Notes under the pieces: model-generated
Told to the model about the DNA's origin: nothing
The model's input: the letters and a program-made list of their open reading frames with translations, nothing else
Databases searched by the model: none
Origin: Xanthostigma xanthostigma
Taxonomy: Eukaryota; Arthropoda; Insecta; Raphidioptera; Raphidiidae
DNA length: 64,000 bases
Reading direction: 5' to 3'
NCBI GenBank assembly: GCA_963575645.1
Contig: OY754464.1
Span: 30,581,501-30,645,500 of the forward strand
Shown here: piece by piece, positions 45,724-58,230 of the stretch
How the letters are laid out: the number at the start of each line of letters is the position of its first letter
How positions within the stretch are numbered: position 1 is the first letter of the stretch
Translations under genes and position numbers: made by a program

Positions 45724-47714
45724 CATTTCGTAGGATGATGTATGTAATTCCAAACACATACCTATACCTATATTCGTAAGGCTATTCGTAAAATTTTAAT
45801 GATCATCAAGTGAAATAAAAGCACATCAAACATTTACTGCTAATAAAATTGTGTGTAATATACTACGGAAGTTGATTCGATTTTGTTTCATTTAATTTTT
45901 AACAGATGTATTGATGAAATAAAATTCCCTAATGAATGTATTTCAAAACGAAGTCAGATTTATGACAGAAATTATATCATATAGGTATAGTATATATAGA
46001 TTGACGTACAAACATCAGGCATCATTTAATAGTAAATGTTATTAAAATTGTATTTTTACTTCCATGTTTTTGTAAGTAACTAAGTATAGCGGCCCGATCC
46101 GGCGTCGTTCAGATTTGTAGAATGCCTATTGAAGATAAGAATAAGGATTAACACGGTCGTTCAAAATATCTTCGCAAGTCTCGCTAAGCAAATAAACCAT
46201 AAGTAAATCATAATTATTTTATTGCCATTAATTCTTAAATCTGTGATTACTTCTTTATTTAAATGACCAATTTTGATCTAAATAAAATGCCCGAGATGAC
46301 TAACATATTTAATTGGATAAGCATGTCGGTCAAAACGCAGCTTCCCAAATAACCCATTACTTTAGATAAAATTTTTTAAAAGATAAAGATGGTTACTGTG
46401 TGTCATCCCTAGAAGATAGATGTATACTATCCCAGACTTTTCTGTAGCTCTAGTACATTACTTTTATGATTTAGTCAGCGTAAGCCATGTAAGCGTCCTA
46501 ACAGCGTCTTTTTACAACTTGATTTCAGAACATCATGATTTCTCTACTGTCTTTTTTAATGTGAGTGCATTTATTACATAATAATTACACATGATCTTGT
46601 GGTAGAAATTCTCTAAATGATGGTGAAAACCTTATCAAAATCCATTGTGTAGTTTAGAAGAACTAAGCAAACAAACAGACAGACTAAGCGCGGATAACAA
46701 CTTTGTTTTATACTATTTAGAGATAAAAACTATAGTGTTCGATATAATGCCAGATTTTGATAGTGCTACTCTCAAAACGAAAAGAAAGTTTCTTCATGTC
46801 AGCTGTTCTGTGTCTGGAATTTCTTTTGTTCACACTTTCTGAGATATCAGGTTCTGAATTCTGATTGTTATAAACAAACCTCATAACATAAAGAAAATAG
46901 TTTTTCATATGGTGACAATGAGTGGGTGTGTATAGTATGTTATAATGATTCTTTTTCTCAGTAAGGACAGCCTATGGATTTTGGAACCATTCGATTTGTG
47001 ATTTGTGATTTGTGCATTTTTCGTATACCTATATGGTATGAAGGCTTTCTAGGAAATACCACTAAATTTTTTTTATTATAAAATTTATTTCAAGAAGTGA
47101 TTTTCAAACATGAAAATCATATATGAATTCATATCAATATTTTACTTTGTACGGAAAAATTAATTGTGGGCGTATGCAACAGCGTGAAAGCGTAGGAGGA
47201 TTCGAATTCAATTACATTTAAATATATTAGTAAGGAGTTTTTAGTGCAAAACCTTGCCTACAATTAAATATGGATTTATCCTCGCAGTTATAGCTATTAG
47301 CCCCATTATTGTGCAGCATTTGTTAGACGAGATCAATTATTCGCTTATTAATTACATCTTACATTAATTATTTGAGAAGAGACAATAATAATATTCTTGC
47401 AATTTGCAAATCTGTTTGAAAATTGGACATGACAACAATGTTCTAATTATGTGCTGTGTTGATTATATATTCGCACAACCAGTTTCACCGCAAGTCTGTG
47501 ACTGACGTGATGTTTAATAAACTGTACACGTGGAAAACACGTATCAGACACAGCCCAGCTAATGCTGTTAACAATATCACTAGACTATTAACGATCTTTT
47601 GTCTCATTTTAAATATGTGTATGTATTTCGAGTTAAAAAATTCCAAACAATTAGGCGACAGGACCACTCCAACTTCAAAAATATTGACATTTGACATAAT
47701 TATCTACTATCCTA
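45724..47714. other. Mostly unassigned; RTE-like trace at 46625-46720
   Basis: AAAATCCATTGTGTAGTTTA followed by AAGCAAACAAACAGACAGAC resembles a minus-strand RTE 3' region. Elsewhere AT-rich sequence without features. Confidence 0.4.
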
Positions 47715-47870
47715 ACTATAACTATAAATGCGAATGTGAGTTTATTTGTTTGTTTGTTACGCTTTCACGCGTAGACAGCTGAACAGATTTAGATAAAATT
47801 TGACAAGGAGATAGATTGCATCACGCGGAAGGACATAGGGTACCTTTTGTCTAAAAAAAAACTGAAGGGA
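47715..47870 (+). repeat. RTE-like 3' fragment
   Basis: TATAAATGCGAATGTGAGTT, GTTACGCTTTCACGCGTAGA, CAGCTGAACAGATTTAGATA and GGAAGGACATAGGGTACC are the successive phrases of a common arthropod RTE 3' region. No coding part. Confidence 0.75.
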
Positions 47871-49706
47871 GTGAAATAAGGGATGCAAGTTTGTATGGGG
47901 AACTCATTATTAGTAGGGATATGAAAATTCATATTTAGGCTTCTGGTAAAAAAAGAACGGTTACTTATTTCAGCGTTTCTGCAAGAGGTAATTCTGAGTT
48001 ATGTTAAAAATTTCAAGTCGCTATCTCATCATGAAGTTAGTTTAAAATCAATTACAAAGTTCCGCCCGACATACACGAAAAGCAAGTTAATATAAACGTG
48101 GTAAAAAAGAATAAACTCGAAACGGAACATCTGCACCATTTTACTGTTTTATTTTTTTAGATTTTAAATGTTCGTTGGTGACTTAATTCTTTCAAATTGG
48201 CTGTCGGAAGGTGTCTTTTCATTGCAATGATAAACAAATTGCTAGCAGACGTCTCACAAAAACTTCACAAAAATTCGGTTGGTTTTTATTTTGACCGCAG
48301 ACAATTTGTGCGAAAAGGGTGATTATACATCACTTAAGTTAAAAGAGGATTTTCTGTTATAGTTTTGAATGGCTGACTGCACACACAAAATGAATAAAAC
48401 AATATTGTGTATGGGCTAACTCACGCTCTGCTAACTTTTATTCTCTATGCTTATAATATGAAATCTACACACTTCACTATACGCATTATATTATACAGTG
48501 CTGAGTGCATGTCAAAGCGTGTCTCCCCTGTTATCTTTTGTACAAACCAAAGGGGAACTTTGATAATAATCAAAATAGGTACTACTTTCCGGGTGACTTC
48601 AAAAACGTCGCGAAATTTCTCAAAAAATATTTAATGGTACCTACCTATATGATGTTTTGGCAACGACTCATTTGTAAGCTCCTATTTTATATCTGAAGAT
48701 AATTCTTGAATTTAAAACATTTTATCTGTGAAATTCAAAATGCGTCAGATTTTATTTTAATAGTGAATGTAAATGTAAATATTAATTATCTCCCTGCTAT
48801 AACAGGAAGAAGATAAATATATAACTATTTGAAAAAAAATATATTGAACTAAAAATTTTCTGTACCTATTAATGTTACGCGTTACGTAAAAATAATTAAT
48901 TAATATAGTTATGGGTAATGTTTCGACACGTTTTATTATTCATCTCCGTTAAGAGATTACATAAAAGATCACCCCCAATCTTACAAATTTCCGAATGATA
49001 TCTATTGTATGGAACACCCGTTCAATTTCAACTCCATAATAGTTGTGTAAATACATTTGAAAATGTCACCGTTACACAAGAACTCTCTCATTGTGTGCCT
49101 AAACTACAGAACCCACGGATGTGAGCCAACCAATTGCATTAAAAGGTTAAATGCATTTTTTGATGACGTCACGTTTCAGTTCTGGATGAATAGGTCGTAT
49201 GCGTGTATTGTAAGTCCCTTTACATTACGCTTTCACGGCTTTGATTATATCCATTAACTCTGGTGTGTAGAGAATGCAGTACAACCAAACGTCGACTACG
49301 ACTCTCTTCAACAATATTATACCAGTATTGGGTTACACACTAATACATAGTACGCATCGATACAAACATGCAGCCGTTGTATCTACACATAATGATTGGG
49401 AAATTGCTTCCTTTCGGCGTACACGTCCGAAAACTGTATAGGCAATAATTAAAATCGAGTAATTGACTCGCGTTTGGGATATATACCTATAGAGTATTGA
49501 CCGCGCAACTTACTGGTATCAAATGTTGCAGCATGGAAGAATTGTTCACTTTTGTATAAAAGCATAGAATTTTGCACGATGAATGGATATACAAAGGTCA
49601 TTTTAGAATATTGGGGCAATTTAAAATGGCGACTAACATTTAAAGTTTATATAAAATTATCATAATGATCTAATTTGCTTCATTTTCAGTGTACTAGCTA
49701 TCATTG
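47871..49706. other. No recognisable feature
   Basis: AT-rich DNA; no gene, RNA or repeat boundary is supportable. Confidence 0.4.
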
Positions 49707-49840
49707 ACGTAGCAAGAAGGGGGGGGGGCAGGTGGGCCTGGCCCACCCTAGAATATTAATTGTTCACGTACAAATAACATGATAAATCTACAATAATCTA
49801 CATATTTTCTTTGTCGTCAAATTTCTCGTTGCTACGCCTT
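49707..49840 (+). mobile_element. MITE family G, copy 1 (internally deleted)
   Basis: Starts ATTGACGTAGCAAGAAGGGG and ends TTGCTACGCCTTT; shares GGCCTGGCCCACCCT and GATAAATCTA with the longer copy at 56882-57131. About 100 bp before the right end is deleted. Target duplication unresolved. Confidence 0.7.
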
Positions 49841-50255
49841 TGTGTACTATACATGCATATTAAGATACTGAAGATCATTATAATTAGAGAAAATTAAAAT
49901 GGACAAAACCGTAAGGGTTATTTTAGAAAATTGAGCCACTTAAAAATTTACTTAGGAGCCCTAAAAACCCAAAATAGCTTAAATTTACCCAAGGGTCCTT
50001 AAAATGTTTAGGGTTCCTGGGTAAATTTTGAAATACTCAATATCCTAAAATAGGCCTTACAGTAGTTATGCCTAATCGTTGTGCAGAATTTGGTGATTAA
50101 AATTACGGTTTAGTCAAATACTAACATTATTTGGCTTCCGTTTTCCGGGTCTGTTTTTGTGATTAGTGTAAGCTGGGATAGTTCCGAACATATCGTATAG
50201 CTTTAGAAGCTAATTTATCTGTTGATGTTTCCTATCTTTCCTTAGAACTCATCTA
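49841..50255. other. Weak hairpin sequence
   Basis: AAAATTTACTTAGGAGCCCT pairs imperfectly with GGGTTCCTGGGTAAATTTTG about 90 bp downstream. A related phrase, AAAAATTTACCCAGGAATCC, occurs at about 57540, suggesting another diverged repeat. Confidence 0.35.
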
Positions 50256-50679
50256 AAGAGTATTCGTCCCTGCAAATACCCCCTGCACCCTTCATCTCAA
50301 ATCTTTTCCCCTCGCCTAAAAATGGTTCGCGCTCTCCCGACGCTATTTTTAAAGCTAGAGGGTTCTGGTAAACGCCAAATGAAAGACAAAGAATCAGACT
50401 ACAGATCCTTCAGGCGAATTTTTTGAAAAAAAATTCCTGCAAAAACTTACAACCTTTTGAAAAAAATAATAAGTTACGTAATGTTTCACACCTAGGCGAA
50501 ACTGTTTTTCAAAAAATTCGCCTGAAGGATCTGTAGTCTGATTCTTTGTCTTTCATTTGGCGTTTACCAGAACCCTCTAGCTTTAAAAATAGCGTCGGGA
50601 GAGCGCGAACCGTTTTTAGGCGAGGGGAAAAGATTTGAGATGAAGGGTGCAGGGGGTATTTGCAGGGACGAATACTCTT
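50256..50679. repeat. Near-perfect 175-bp-arm hairpin
   Basis: Arms 50256-50430 and 50504-50679 are inverse copies with very few differences (for example AAATGGTTCGCG versus AAACGGTTCGCG), around a 73-bp loop. The arms include GAGTATTCGTCCCTGC at the ends and CAGGCGAATTTTTTG inside. An open frame across the right arm is a by-product of the arm sequence. No protein or target duplication identifies the family. Confidence 0.92.
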
Positions 50680-52192
50680 AACATATCCATACTCCCGCAT
50701 TAGATAGTCCGATTTCATTACGAGATCTGTCATCAGTCACCAAGGCATCACCAACAGTATGAGTTAAGGTTCGTTCCCGAATGAGAATGCATATGTACTA
50801 TATCGAGCGTCTGGTATATTCAAGTAGATTCGACGTTTTACCCTGCGAAACATATTTCTTTCCAATTAGGCTTTACAGATGTGAAACGAAATTAACCTGC
50901 AATCCACGGATGTCGGATACTCATAATAAATTATTATAGTTATCATTTCTTTCTTTCAACGCAAAGATGCCTGTGGAACGAGATTTTTCCTAGAAGGAAA
51001 CGTTCTCTGGAACCTTGGTTGTTGATTCGTCTGTGGCATGTCCAGGTAGAATGATAATTCAGTTTACAGAGAATTTATTTCATTACTAAACCAATGATTA
51101 TTATTATTAGTTACCTATACTAAAAGCGATGTATTACACTGTGTAGTTTTAATTAAATTAGTAGGGTATTTAGCATAAATTCAGTTCGAATATTAAAATT
51201 ACTGATAGCTTAAAAGAAGACAGAGTAAGTGTTTTGTATAACTCATGTCTTTTTTCAAGTATCAAATTATATTATAACCATCGTGTTTTTACGTAGGCTA
51301 GGTAAACATGTTTTGTTGTTGAAATCTTTTGGGTTCAGAATTCAACACTGTAAGAAGACTATTTTATGTGTTATATAAACTCATCCGTACAATAATTTAA
51401 ACACACACACACACAATTTACTGTGTTATGCTTATGGTGTGAGCGTGTACCGAGTTTGATAACTTGACACGAGGGCTGTCGGAGCATCCACACATTAGGG
51501 TTGTTTATTTCTATCTCGGTTTTCACGTTTCCACGCTCTTTTATACACCCTTGTGACCATACATTCATTCATGTTTTAAAACTTGATACAGGCTGATGCT
51601 TTAAAGATAAATCCCGACAATGTGTAGATACTACCTAATTATTAATAAAATAAACGTATGTTTTAGATTATGCAAAAACACATATGTAGGTACAGCATCT
51701 TTATAACAATTTTCTATTAAACATGTATTTCCAATTAACTGATTTTACCATAATTGAAGAACTATATGGTACCTATTTGGCATTGACTAGGCTTGCTAAA
51801 TTGCTGTATTAATCATAACTGATCAGAATTTTCGGATACTTTGATTCCAGTGTTAAACAGACTTTTATTTTCAGTCAAAATCTGCTCACAAGCAGCTTGC
51901 TTATATGACACGTAATCGTGGAAATATTTAGTTTACCATTTCTTCCACAGTAAATTAAGTTTCCCATAGATCCAATTTAATTATACATATAAACATATTT
52001 TTATTAATTTGGATTTACTAAGCATTATGCAGTTGGTAGTTTTGGTACACTGTAATAAATATTATAATGTTCTATTCTTTTACTATTCTCTGACGATATA
52101 AGGTTTTATTATTATCATTAATAAGTTTGAAGATGTTAGACACCATACTTGACAAAGGGCACTCTACTGTGAACTTACAAATGTACCTATAC
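50680..52192. other. No recognisable feature
   Basis: AT-rich DNA with a short (CA)n run near 51401-51414; nothing else. Confidence 0.4.
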
Positions 52193-52743
52193 CAGCGTTG
52201 CCAGTTTTTTTTGCCAAGTCGGGTTTTTGGAACTCTTTGAGTGAAAACAGCGGGATTCTTTCGTCGAAAGCGGGACATAGTAAAAAAACGTATATAATCA
52301 GAAGTTTTCAAATATTTATTTATCTTATTATTTGAATTAAAATTACGTTTACGTGACAATAGATAGCAAAAATAGCCATAGAAAACGTATTTTAATAAAA
52401 ATATAATATTTTAAATCAGATTTACCCTATCGTTAAATAGTTGAGTCTTCTTCAGAATAAAAAAAAAGCAGAAATCAAAATCAAAAAAGTTTTATTCATT
52501 AGAAAAATATGGCGTTTCAAACAATAGTCTGTGGAGTGAGTGTTACAAATTGCAACTTACAATAAGAGAATAAATATTTATAAGAATTACTTATTCATGA
52601 TATTTCTGTGAAGATTTAACTTCTTTTAAAGTTATCCCCGAGTTATCCCCGAAAAGCGGGACTGAGCCTGTCCCGCGCGGGACATTTAATTTTGATTTAA
52701 AAATCGAGACTTCCCGCCAAAATCGGGACGTCTGGCAACGCTG
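52193..52743. mobile_element. hAT-like element with CAGCGTTGCCAG ends
   Basis: Ends CAGCGTTGCCAG and CTGGCAACGCTG are exact inverse copies. Subterminal GTCGGGTTTTTGG, AGCGGGACATAG, AAAGCGGGACTG and AAATCGGGACG give repeated CGGGA motifs near both ends. The flanks are TACCTA-rich, so the 8-bp duplication cannot be read with confidence. No transposase is evident. Confidence 0.65.
52467..52570 (-). repeat. Possible nested non-LTR 3' end (minus strand)
   Basis: On the minus strand, AATGAATAAAACTTTTTTG followed by ATTTTGATTTC resembles a poly(A)-type signal and simple tail of an insect non-LTR element lying inside the hAT-like element. Short, hence tentative. Confidence 0.35.
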
Positions 52744-53030
52744 GTACCTACCTATATATTTAGATTGAACTCAAATATTAAAACGTTCGTAGCCACACAT
52801 TAAAAGTATAGAAACAATTTTATATTGATATTCTTTTCATTATATAGACTATAGATAGTAATTTAAAAGAAAACATGTTTAGGAATAAATAATTATGTTT
52901 TTAAAAAAATCTGAAAAACACGCACTAAATAGTAGAATATAAATGTCTTTCTCTTCTATAACGTTTAAAACGTGGGGCAGTCACTGTACGTTTATATTAC
53001 ATTAAATTCATCCCATCGCGGTGGGTTGTT

Positions 53031-53500
53031 AAGGGCCATTTTCCGCCCATAACACATTCAGAAAAAAAGTTTCGGTTTCCGACTATTATTGAATGTATTA
53101 TTGATATGATGTGTATTTTTTATTATAGGAAAGCGGCATAAATAATAAAGTAAGTTATAGAAAAATTATTGGTCTTTTTGTACACTTTTCTCGATTTTTT
53201 TAATCTTTGAATTTATTTTTTACGAAACGTAACATTAACCATATTGCCTTTGACTCACAATGATTCCACTCATTATATTCTTGAATATAAGTACTATTTT
53301 ATTTTGGTTCATGGAACGCTTCGTAAAAAAATAATTCAAATATTAAAAAAACGACAACACTGTAAAAAAAGAGCCAAACACTTGTTTTTTTGGCAATAAT
53401 TTCTATAACTTACTTTATATTAAAGCCGTAAATTTCTTAATTGCCGGAAACCGAAACTTTTTTTTCGAATGTGTGATGGGCGGATAATTGCCCTTATCAG
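53031..53500. repeat. Imperfect fold-back with ~190-bp arms
   Basis: TAAGGGCCATTTTCCGCCC, AAGTTTCGGTTTCCG and AAGTAAGTTATAGAAA in the left arm return as TTTCTATAACTTACTTT, CGGAAACCGAAACTT and GGGCGGATAATTGCCCTTA in the right arm. Divergence is higher than in the hairpin at 50256, implying greater age. Confidence 0.75.
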
Positions 53501-53679
53501 CATGCCTCCTTTCTATTCTTTAATGCGCTGATACAACTGTGCTCTGTGCTTTTTAGATTTTTTGAAAATATGCATTTCACATTTTACTTTTTAGTCCTAA
53601 TTATCTGATATGGCGAAGGTTTAACTCTTTTATTAGATATATGTGCGCGAATTCTTTCCGTATCTGCTAATGTGTCACA

Positions 53680-53860
53680 ATCAGAGCTGGACAAAGCACG
53701 AACCTAAATGGTTGAGCATTGAGCACTTTCATTTTATTTAAGCGACAAGCAGTTTCAATTTCGAAAATGCTTAAAAGCATCGAGCATTTACTAAAGTGCT
53801 TTAAAGCATTAAGCATTTTAAAGTAACTTGTTAAAATCGTAACTTCCAACATTAAATTAC
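53680..53860. repeat. AAGCATTGAGCA-type low-complexity block
   Basis: Variants of GAGCATTGAGCACTTT, AAAGCATCGAGCATTT and AAAGCATTAAGCATTT are crowded together, preceded by AGAGCTGGACAAAGCACG. Such runs occur at the ends of some hAT elements, but no partner end was found. Confidence 0.35.
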
Positions 53861-54261
53861 CTACTATTTAAATTTTGGACCGGAACAATATTTCGAATTC
53901 AAATAAATAAATTATCGACCAATTTTTTTCAGACATAATAAAATTATAAATCAATATTTCACTAGATGGCGTTTCGACCTGGATTTGGATCTTCTTCAGA
54001 AATAATCTAAAAAATAGTTGGCAAGACCAAAAGTGCACATCCCGCTAGTTTTCCATTGTATGATAAAAAAATAACAATTAAAAAATATTTTTTATAAATT
54101 TAAAAAGATTTAAAAATTTAAAGAAATAAATAATTAAAAATTGAAAAAATATTTTTTTTAAGTTTGCAAAAATAAAAAAAATTAAGAACTATACATAATA
54201 TAATATATAATTAATATCAAGTGGAATAAAATAAAACAAAATAAAAAGAAAAAAAAAGAAA

Positions 54262-54346
54262 AATAACTCAATGATTTCGTAAGGAATGGAACCCAGGACC
54301 TTGCCCTTGGGGATCCAACGGCATAACCATTACGCCACGGCGGCCT
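54262..54346 (-). repeat. tRNA-like head in arm A
   Basis: On the minus strand, GGCCGCCGTGGCGTAATGGT resembles a tRNA acceptor plus A box, and GGTCCTGGGTTCCATTCC a B box with one change from GGTTCGANTCC. Probably the head of a tRNA-derived SINE carried inside the palindrome rather than a working tRNA gene. Confidence 0.6.
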
Positions 54347-54604
54347 AATACGTGTAGTGGTGTTATCACGGTATAGAAGTGTAGCACTTGTTTTATGGAT
54401 TACACTATATTTACACAACAAATATTAAATTGTTTTTTTAAAATATTAGCTGTCAAAAATAATAAAATAAAACTGTTTATAAAAATTAAACTACTGAACA
54501 CATTTTAGTGAATTTAAATAGGGTTCTGGTCTGATAGTAAACAAAGTGAATAAAATATAACCCAAGGCAATCCGACCAAAATTGCGATCTGTAGAGTCGT
54601 GACG

Positions 54605-54632
54605 TACATACGTACGTACGTACATACGTACA
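54605..54632. repeat. (CGTA)n microsatellite, short allele
   Basis: TACATACGTACGTACGTACA in arm A; the matching site in arm A' (54890-54940) is about twice as long, showing expansion after the inverted duplication. Confidence 0.8.
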
Positions 54633-55177
54633 GACCAACCGACAACTGCTGTTGCACATACCGCTAAACTAGCGGTATGTGCTTTATTATCGCTTTGCGC
54701 GTCAGAGCTGACTTTCGTTCACATAAGAAGTTGTATCTAAGTTAATTTCGCTAGAAATCCATTCAAATTGAAGCTTTTTGAAAAGAGGAGATTCTGATCT
54801 ATAAAACAGAACCATTTTTAAATCCATTCGAGTTCATAAATACTACTAAAATTGTAATTGAAAATCACGAACAGCAGTCGTCGGTTGGTCTGTACGTATG
54901 TACGTACGTATGTACGTACGTATGTACGTACGTATGTACGTCACGACTCTACAGATCGCAATTTTGGTCAGATTGCCTTGGGTTATATTTTATTCACTTT
55001 ATTTACTATCAGACCAGAACCCTATTTAAATTCACTAAAATGTGTTCAGTAGTTTAATTTTTATAAACAGTTCTATTTTATTATTTTTTGACAGTCAATA
55101 GTTTGAAAAAACAATATAATAATTACTGTGTAAATGTCCATAAAACAAGTGCTACACTTGTATACCGTAATAACAGT

Positions 55178-55262
55178 AGAATGCTTAGCAAGTTTCGTAA
55201 CGTAATGGGTATGTCATCAGACCCACAACAGTAAGGTCCTGGGTTCGATTCCTTCCGAAATA
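55178..55262 (+). repeat. tRNA-like head in arm A'
   Basis: Diverged partner of the copy at 54262-54346. Here the B box is intact (GGTTCGATTCC) but the A-box region, CGTAACGTAATGGGTATGTC, has decayed. Different parts survive in the two arms, consistent with an old tRNA-derived unit. Confidence 0.6.
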
Positions 55263-55889
55263 ATTGGATTTTATTTTTTTTTTTCTATTCCATTTTATTC
55301 CACTTGATATTAATTATATATTATATTATGTATACCTACATAGTTCTTATTTTTTTTTTTCAAATTTAAAAAAATATTTTTTTAATTTTGAATTATTTAT
55401 TTCTTTAAATTTTTTAAAAATATCTTTTCAATTTTGTTTTTTTTTATCATACCTACAGTGGAAAACTTGCGGGATGTGCACTTTTGGTTTTGCCAACTAT
55501 TTGAGATTTTCAATTACAATTTTAATAGTATTTATGAACTCGAATTGATTTAAAAATGGTTCTGTTTTATAGATTAGAATCTCCTCTTTTCAAAAAGCTT
55601 CAATTTGAATGGATTTCGTGTGAAATTAACTTAGATATAACTTCTTATATGAACGAAAGTCAGCTCTGACGCACAAAGCGATAATAAAGCACATACCGCT
55701 AGTTTAGCGGTATGTGCAATATAAAAATTAATTAGTATATATCTACTTATATTTTCTAATAGAATGGAGTTTGAATTATCGAAAATTCAAACTCTATTCT
55801 ATGTGGCATAAACGGTCGTATTTTTTTATTGGGTTGACTTAGAAGTTTTATTTTCTCACAGCTCTAAGGGATTGCAGACCTGAGTATTT

Positions 55890-56105
55890 GACATTAATTT
55901 CAACTTGATACCTCCACGCGTTCCTAAGAAAAAAGTATTGACAGACAGACAGACGACAAAGTGATCTTATAAGGGTTCCTTTTTTTCCTTCTGAGGTACG
56001 CAATCCTAAAAATTACAATGCCATTGTCAAATTACAACGAAGTGATCCTATAAGGGGTTCTTTTTTTACATTTGAGGTAAGGAACCTTAAAAATACTACA
56101 ATACG
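55890..56105 (+). repeat. RTE-like 3' ends, partly duplicated
   Basis: TTGACAGACAGACAGACGAC, AAAGTGATCTTATAAGGGTT and CTTCTGAGGTACGCAATCC are followed by a second version, GAAGTGATCCTATAAGGGGT and TTTGAGGTAAGGAACCTTA. These phrases are typical RTE 3' termini in insects. Confidence 0.7.
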
Positions 56106-56881
56106 GTGTGGAATGAGTCAAAGAAAGTATGTTATAAAATACATTAGTACCTACACATTGGATGAAATTTAAAAATCAATGTTAAAGAATTCTAGAATCT
56201 AAACTGTAATAATTGCATTGATGTAACAATATTTTAATTTTTATTTTAAATATTATAAATGAGCAACAAGCCTTGCTATAATTATTATCCAATTCGACAA
56301 TTCCTTCGGCTTCGACCGAAAGCAAGAAAAAAACCCAAGTTCCGTTTCGACCATGTCATTACATTAATTTTAACTCAGTTTAGAAAAGCTATTACAGAAT
56401 TTCTATTTAACTCTTCTTTAAAATGTCCAGTTCGAACCTATAAACATATTCAAAATGTAATCTTTTTATCATTGGCTGTGTTAATTTTAACGTGAAAATG
56501 TAACGACAAACATCAATTAATAACCGTACAGTGTCATAATAAAAATATATTCTATGTGTTTATGTGGGACCATTGAAAAGCGACGTACCTACATACATAT
56601 TATATAATAATATATAGATTGTTAGGAAGAGACAAGCATTCCCCACTGAATAGTTATAATAAAAATATACACTCTGTGTATTTAATGAATCATACATAAT
56701 ATTATACCACTTGCAAAGATTATACTCAATAATCGCATTTTAATTTGTAAAGGATGCGGCAAAGGAACTTGACGATTTCAGAAACAGAATCATCCTGAAA
56801 GTTTGTTTTTGTTTTGTTTGAATTTAATTCTTATTCTGAACAAACTATTTGCAAAAAAATTGTACTTTTGTAGGTATGTAC
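56106..56881. other. No recognisable feature
   Basis: A 78-codon open frame at 56259-56495 shows no recognisable domain; its flanks are AT-rich. Nothing else. Confidence 0.4.
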
Positions 56882-57131
56882 ATTGGCGTAGCAAGAGGGG
56901 GGGTAGGTGGACCTGGCCCACCCTGGCACCCTATAATATTAATTGTACAAATAACAAGATAAATCTAAAATAATCTACATATTTTTTTGTCGTGAAATTT
57001 CTCCAGAAAGTTCTGTTGATCGATTTCGCTTCTATGAACAGTTTTCAAATTATGTATAAGTGGCAGCTGGTAATGATAGGTGGAGTTGAAAATTTGGTCC
57101 TCCCATAGGATAAAATCGTTGCTACGCCTAT
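56882..57131 (+). mobile_element. MITE family G, copy 2
   Basis: Starts TTGGCGTAGCAAGAGGGGG and ends CGTTGCTACGCC, giving GGCGTAGCAA inverted termini. A G-rich then GGACCTGGCCCACCC subterminal block matches 49707-49840. The extra ~100 bp here (TTCTGTTGATCG to GGATAAAATCG) is the fuller form. Confidence 0.75.
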
Positions 57132-58230
57132 AGTTATGTATGTAGTCCTCACAATTACAAAAACAGGTTTAGAGATAAGCGTGCAGAAAATCGTTAGATA
57201 ATATTTGCAAGAACATAAATGTCGTGTACCCTGACAGTTTGTTACCCGACTGTGCTTTCAAAGAATTAAGTATTAAGTATCGTATATACTATTATATACA
57301 GCGCGGCGGCTTAGTTAAATAATTAATTGTTCTTTTTTGTATAAATATGCATGAAATTTGGAATGATGAACGAGTATAGACTAATGATGTTATGCAATGC
57401 TAAAGCTAACATCGCTGTTAAATTTCTCTTCCACTTCAACTTATGCGATGTCAAAGTTAGAAATGACAAAAAATTGACAGCACTGTAAATTCTTACATTG
57501 ACCAGACAGAAAAGCAGCATAAAAAATTGGGCCAGTTCAAAAATTTACCCAGGAATCCCTCAAAATTCCAGATAGCGGTCAAAATTTCAAATTAATTTGT
57601 TAAAGTTTATGTTTACCGTAGTCGGGTTTTTCTGATTTTATACCGCTCTGAAATAACATATCCGCTCCGTATGTAATCTGAGAGCTATCATGAACTAATT
57701 TGCAATTAATTAATTTTCTACTAATACTTTAACTGAATTAAAAAAATCAAAATCGTGTATTTGAAAACTGTTAGAATCATATGACGCAAACGCAAAAATA
57801 AACGTAGGTACGTATATTTTAACCTCGTCTGGATGCATCGTCACAATGTTCTAACTTAATGACGTAGATTAAAACAAACGCATAATACAACTACTGTTCA
57901 CCGCACTGGCGTGAGATACGCAAAGCGGGGGACCAACTGCTATGGCAATAGACCAGAACATTTCCCTATACGTGTGATTCATAAATACTTGACTTTTGGC
58001 AATGGGGTTGTTGTTCCACACTTCTTGCGGGTTAGAATCTACACTACAAATAGATTATAAAACATGTTTTGGGGAATTTTTCAGGCTTTGTCTACAATAA
58101 AAAAAAATCCCAGAAGTGTGTGTTTATCATTGTAATTTTAAATATGCCGCAAAAAAATTACGTAGCACGCGGTCAGTTTGTGATTGGCTGACAATAAACA
58201 TGTCACACCATGAGGAAAATAATTTATATA
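57132..58230. other. No recognisable feature
   Basis: AT-rich DNA with no supportable gene or repeat apart from a short phrase at about 57530-57570 shared with 49940-50030. Confidence 0.4.

Larger units (their letters stand above)
54013..55718. mobile_element. A-B-A'-B' double-inversion palindromic element
   Basis: Four abutting segments: A (54013-54653), B (54654-54867), A' (54870-55503, inverse of A) and B' (55504-55718, inverse of B). Anchors: AGTTGGCAAGACC.../...GGTTTTGCCAACT for A/A', and GCACATACCGCT...AATTGAAAATC with its inverse for B/B'. Both B and B' carry the hairpin GCACATACCGCT / AGCGGTATGTGC at one end. A and A' include ACGTAC microsatellite and a tRNA-like head. No protein is encoded. 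Confidence 0.88.

Noticed and set aside
49707..49840. GTGTACTA on both sides as an 8-bp TSD
   Set aside because: GTGTACTA does occur near each end, but placing it there leaves non-matching extra bases between it and the inverted termini, so the boundary is not secure.
52193..52743. Perfect 8-bp TSD for the CAGCGTTGCCAG element
   Set aside because: Both flanks are rich in TACCTA, so apparent matches are offset and cannot be distinguished from low-complexity similarity.
54262..54346. Functional tRNA gene on the minus strand
   Set aside because: The B box is altered, the arms do not pair convincingly by eye, and a diverged copy lies in the opposite palindrome arm, so a SINE-type head is more likely.
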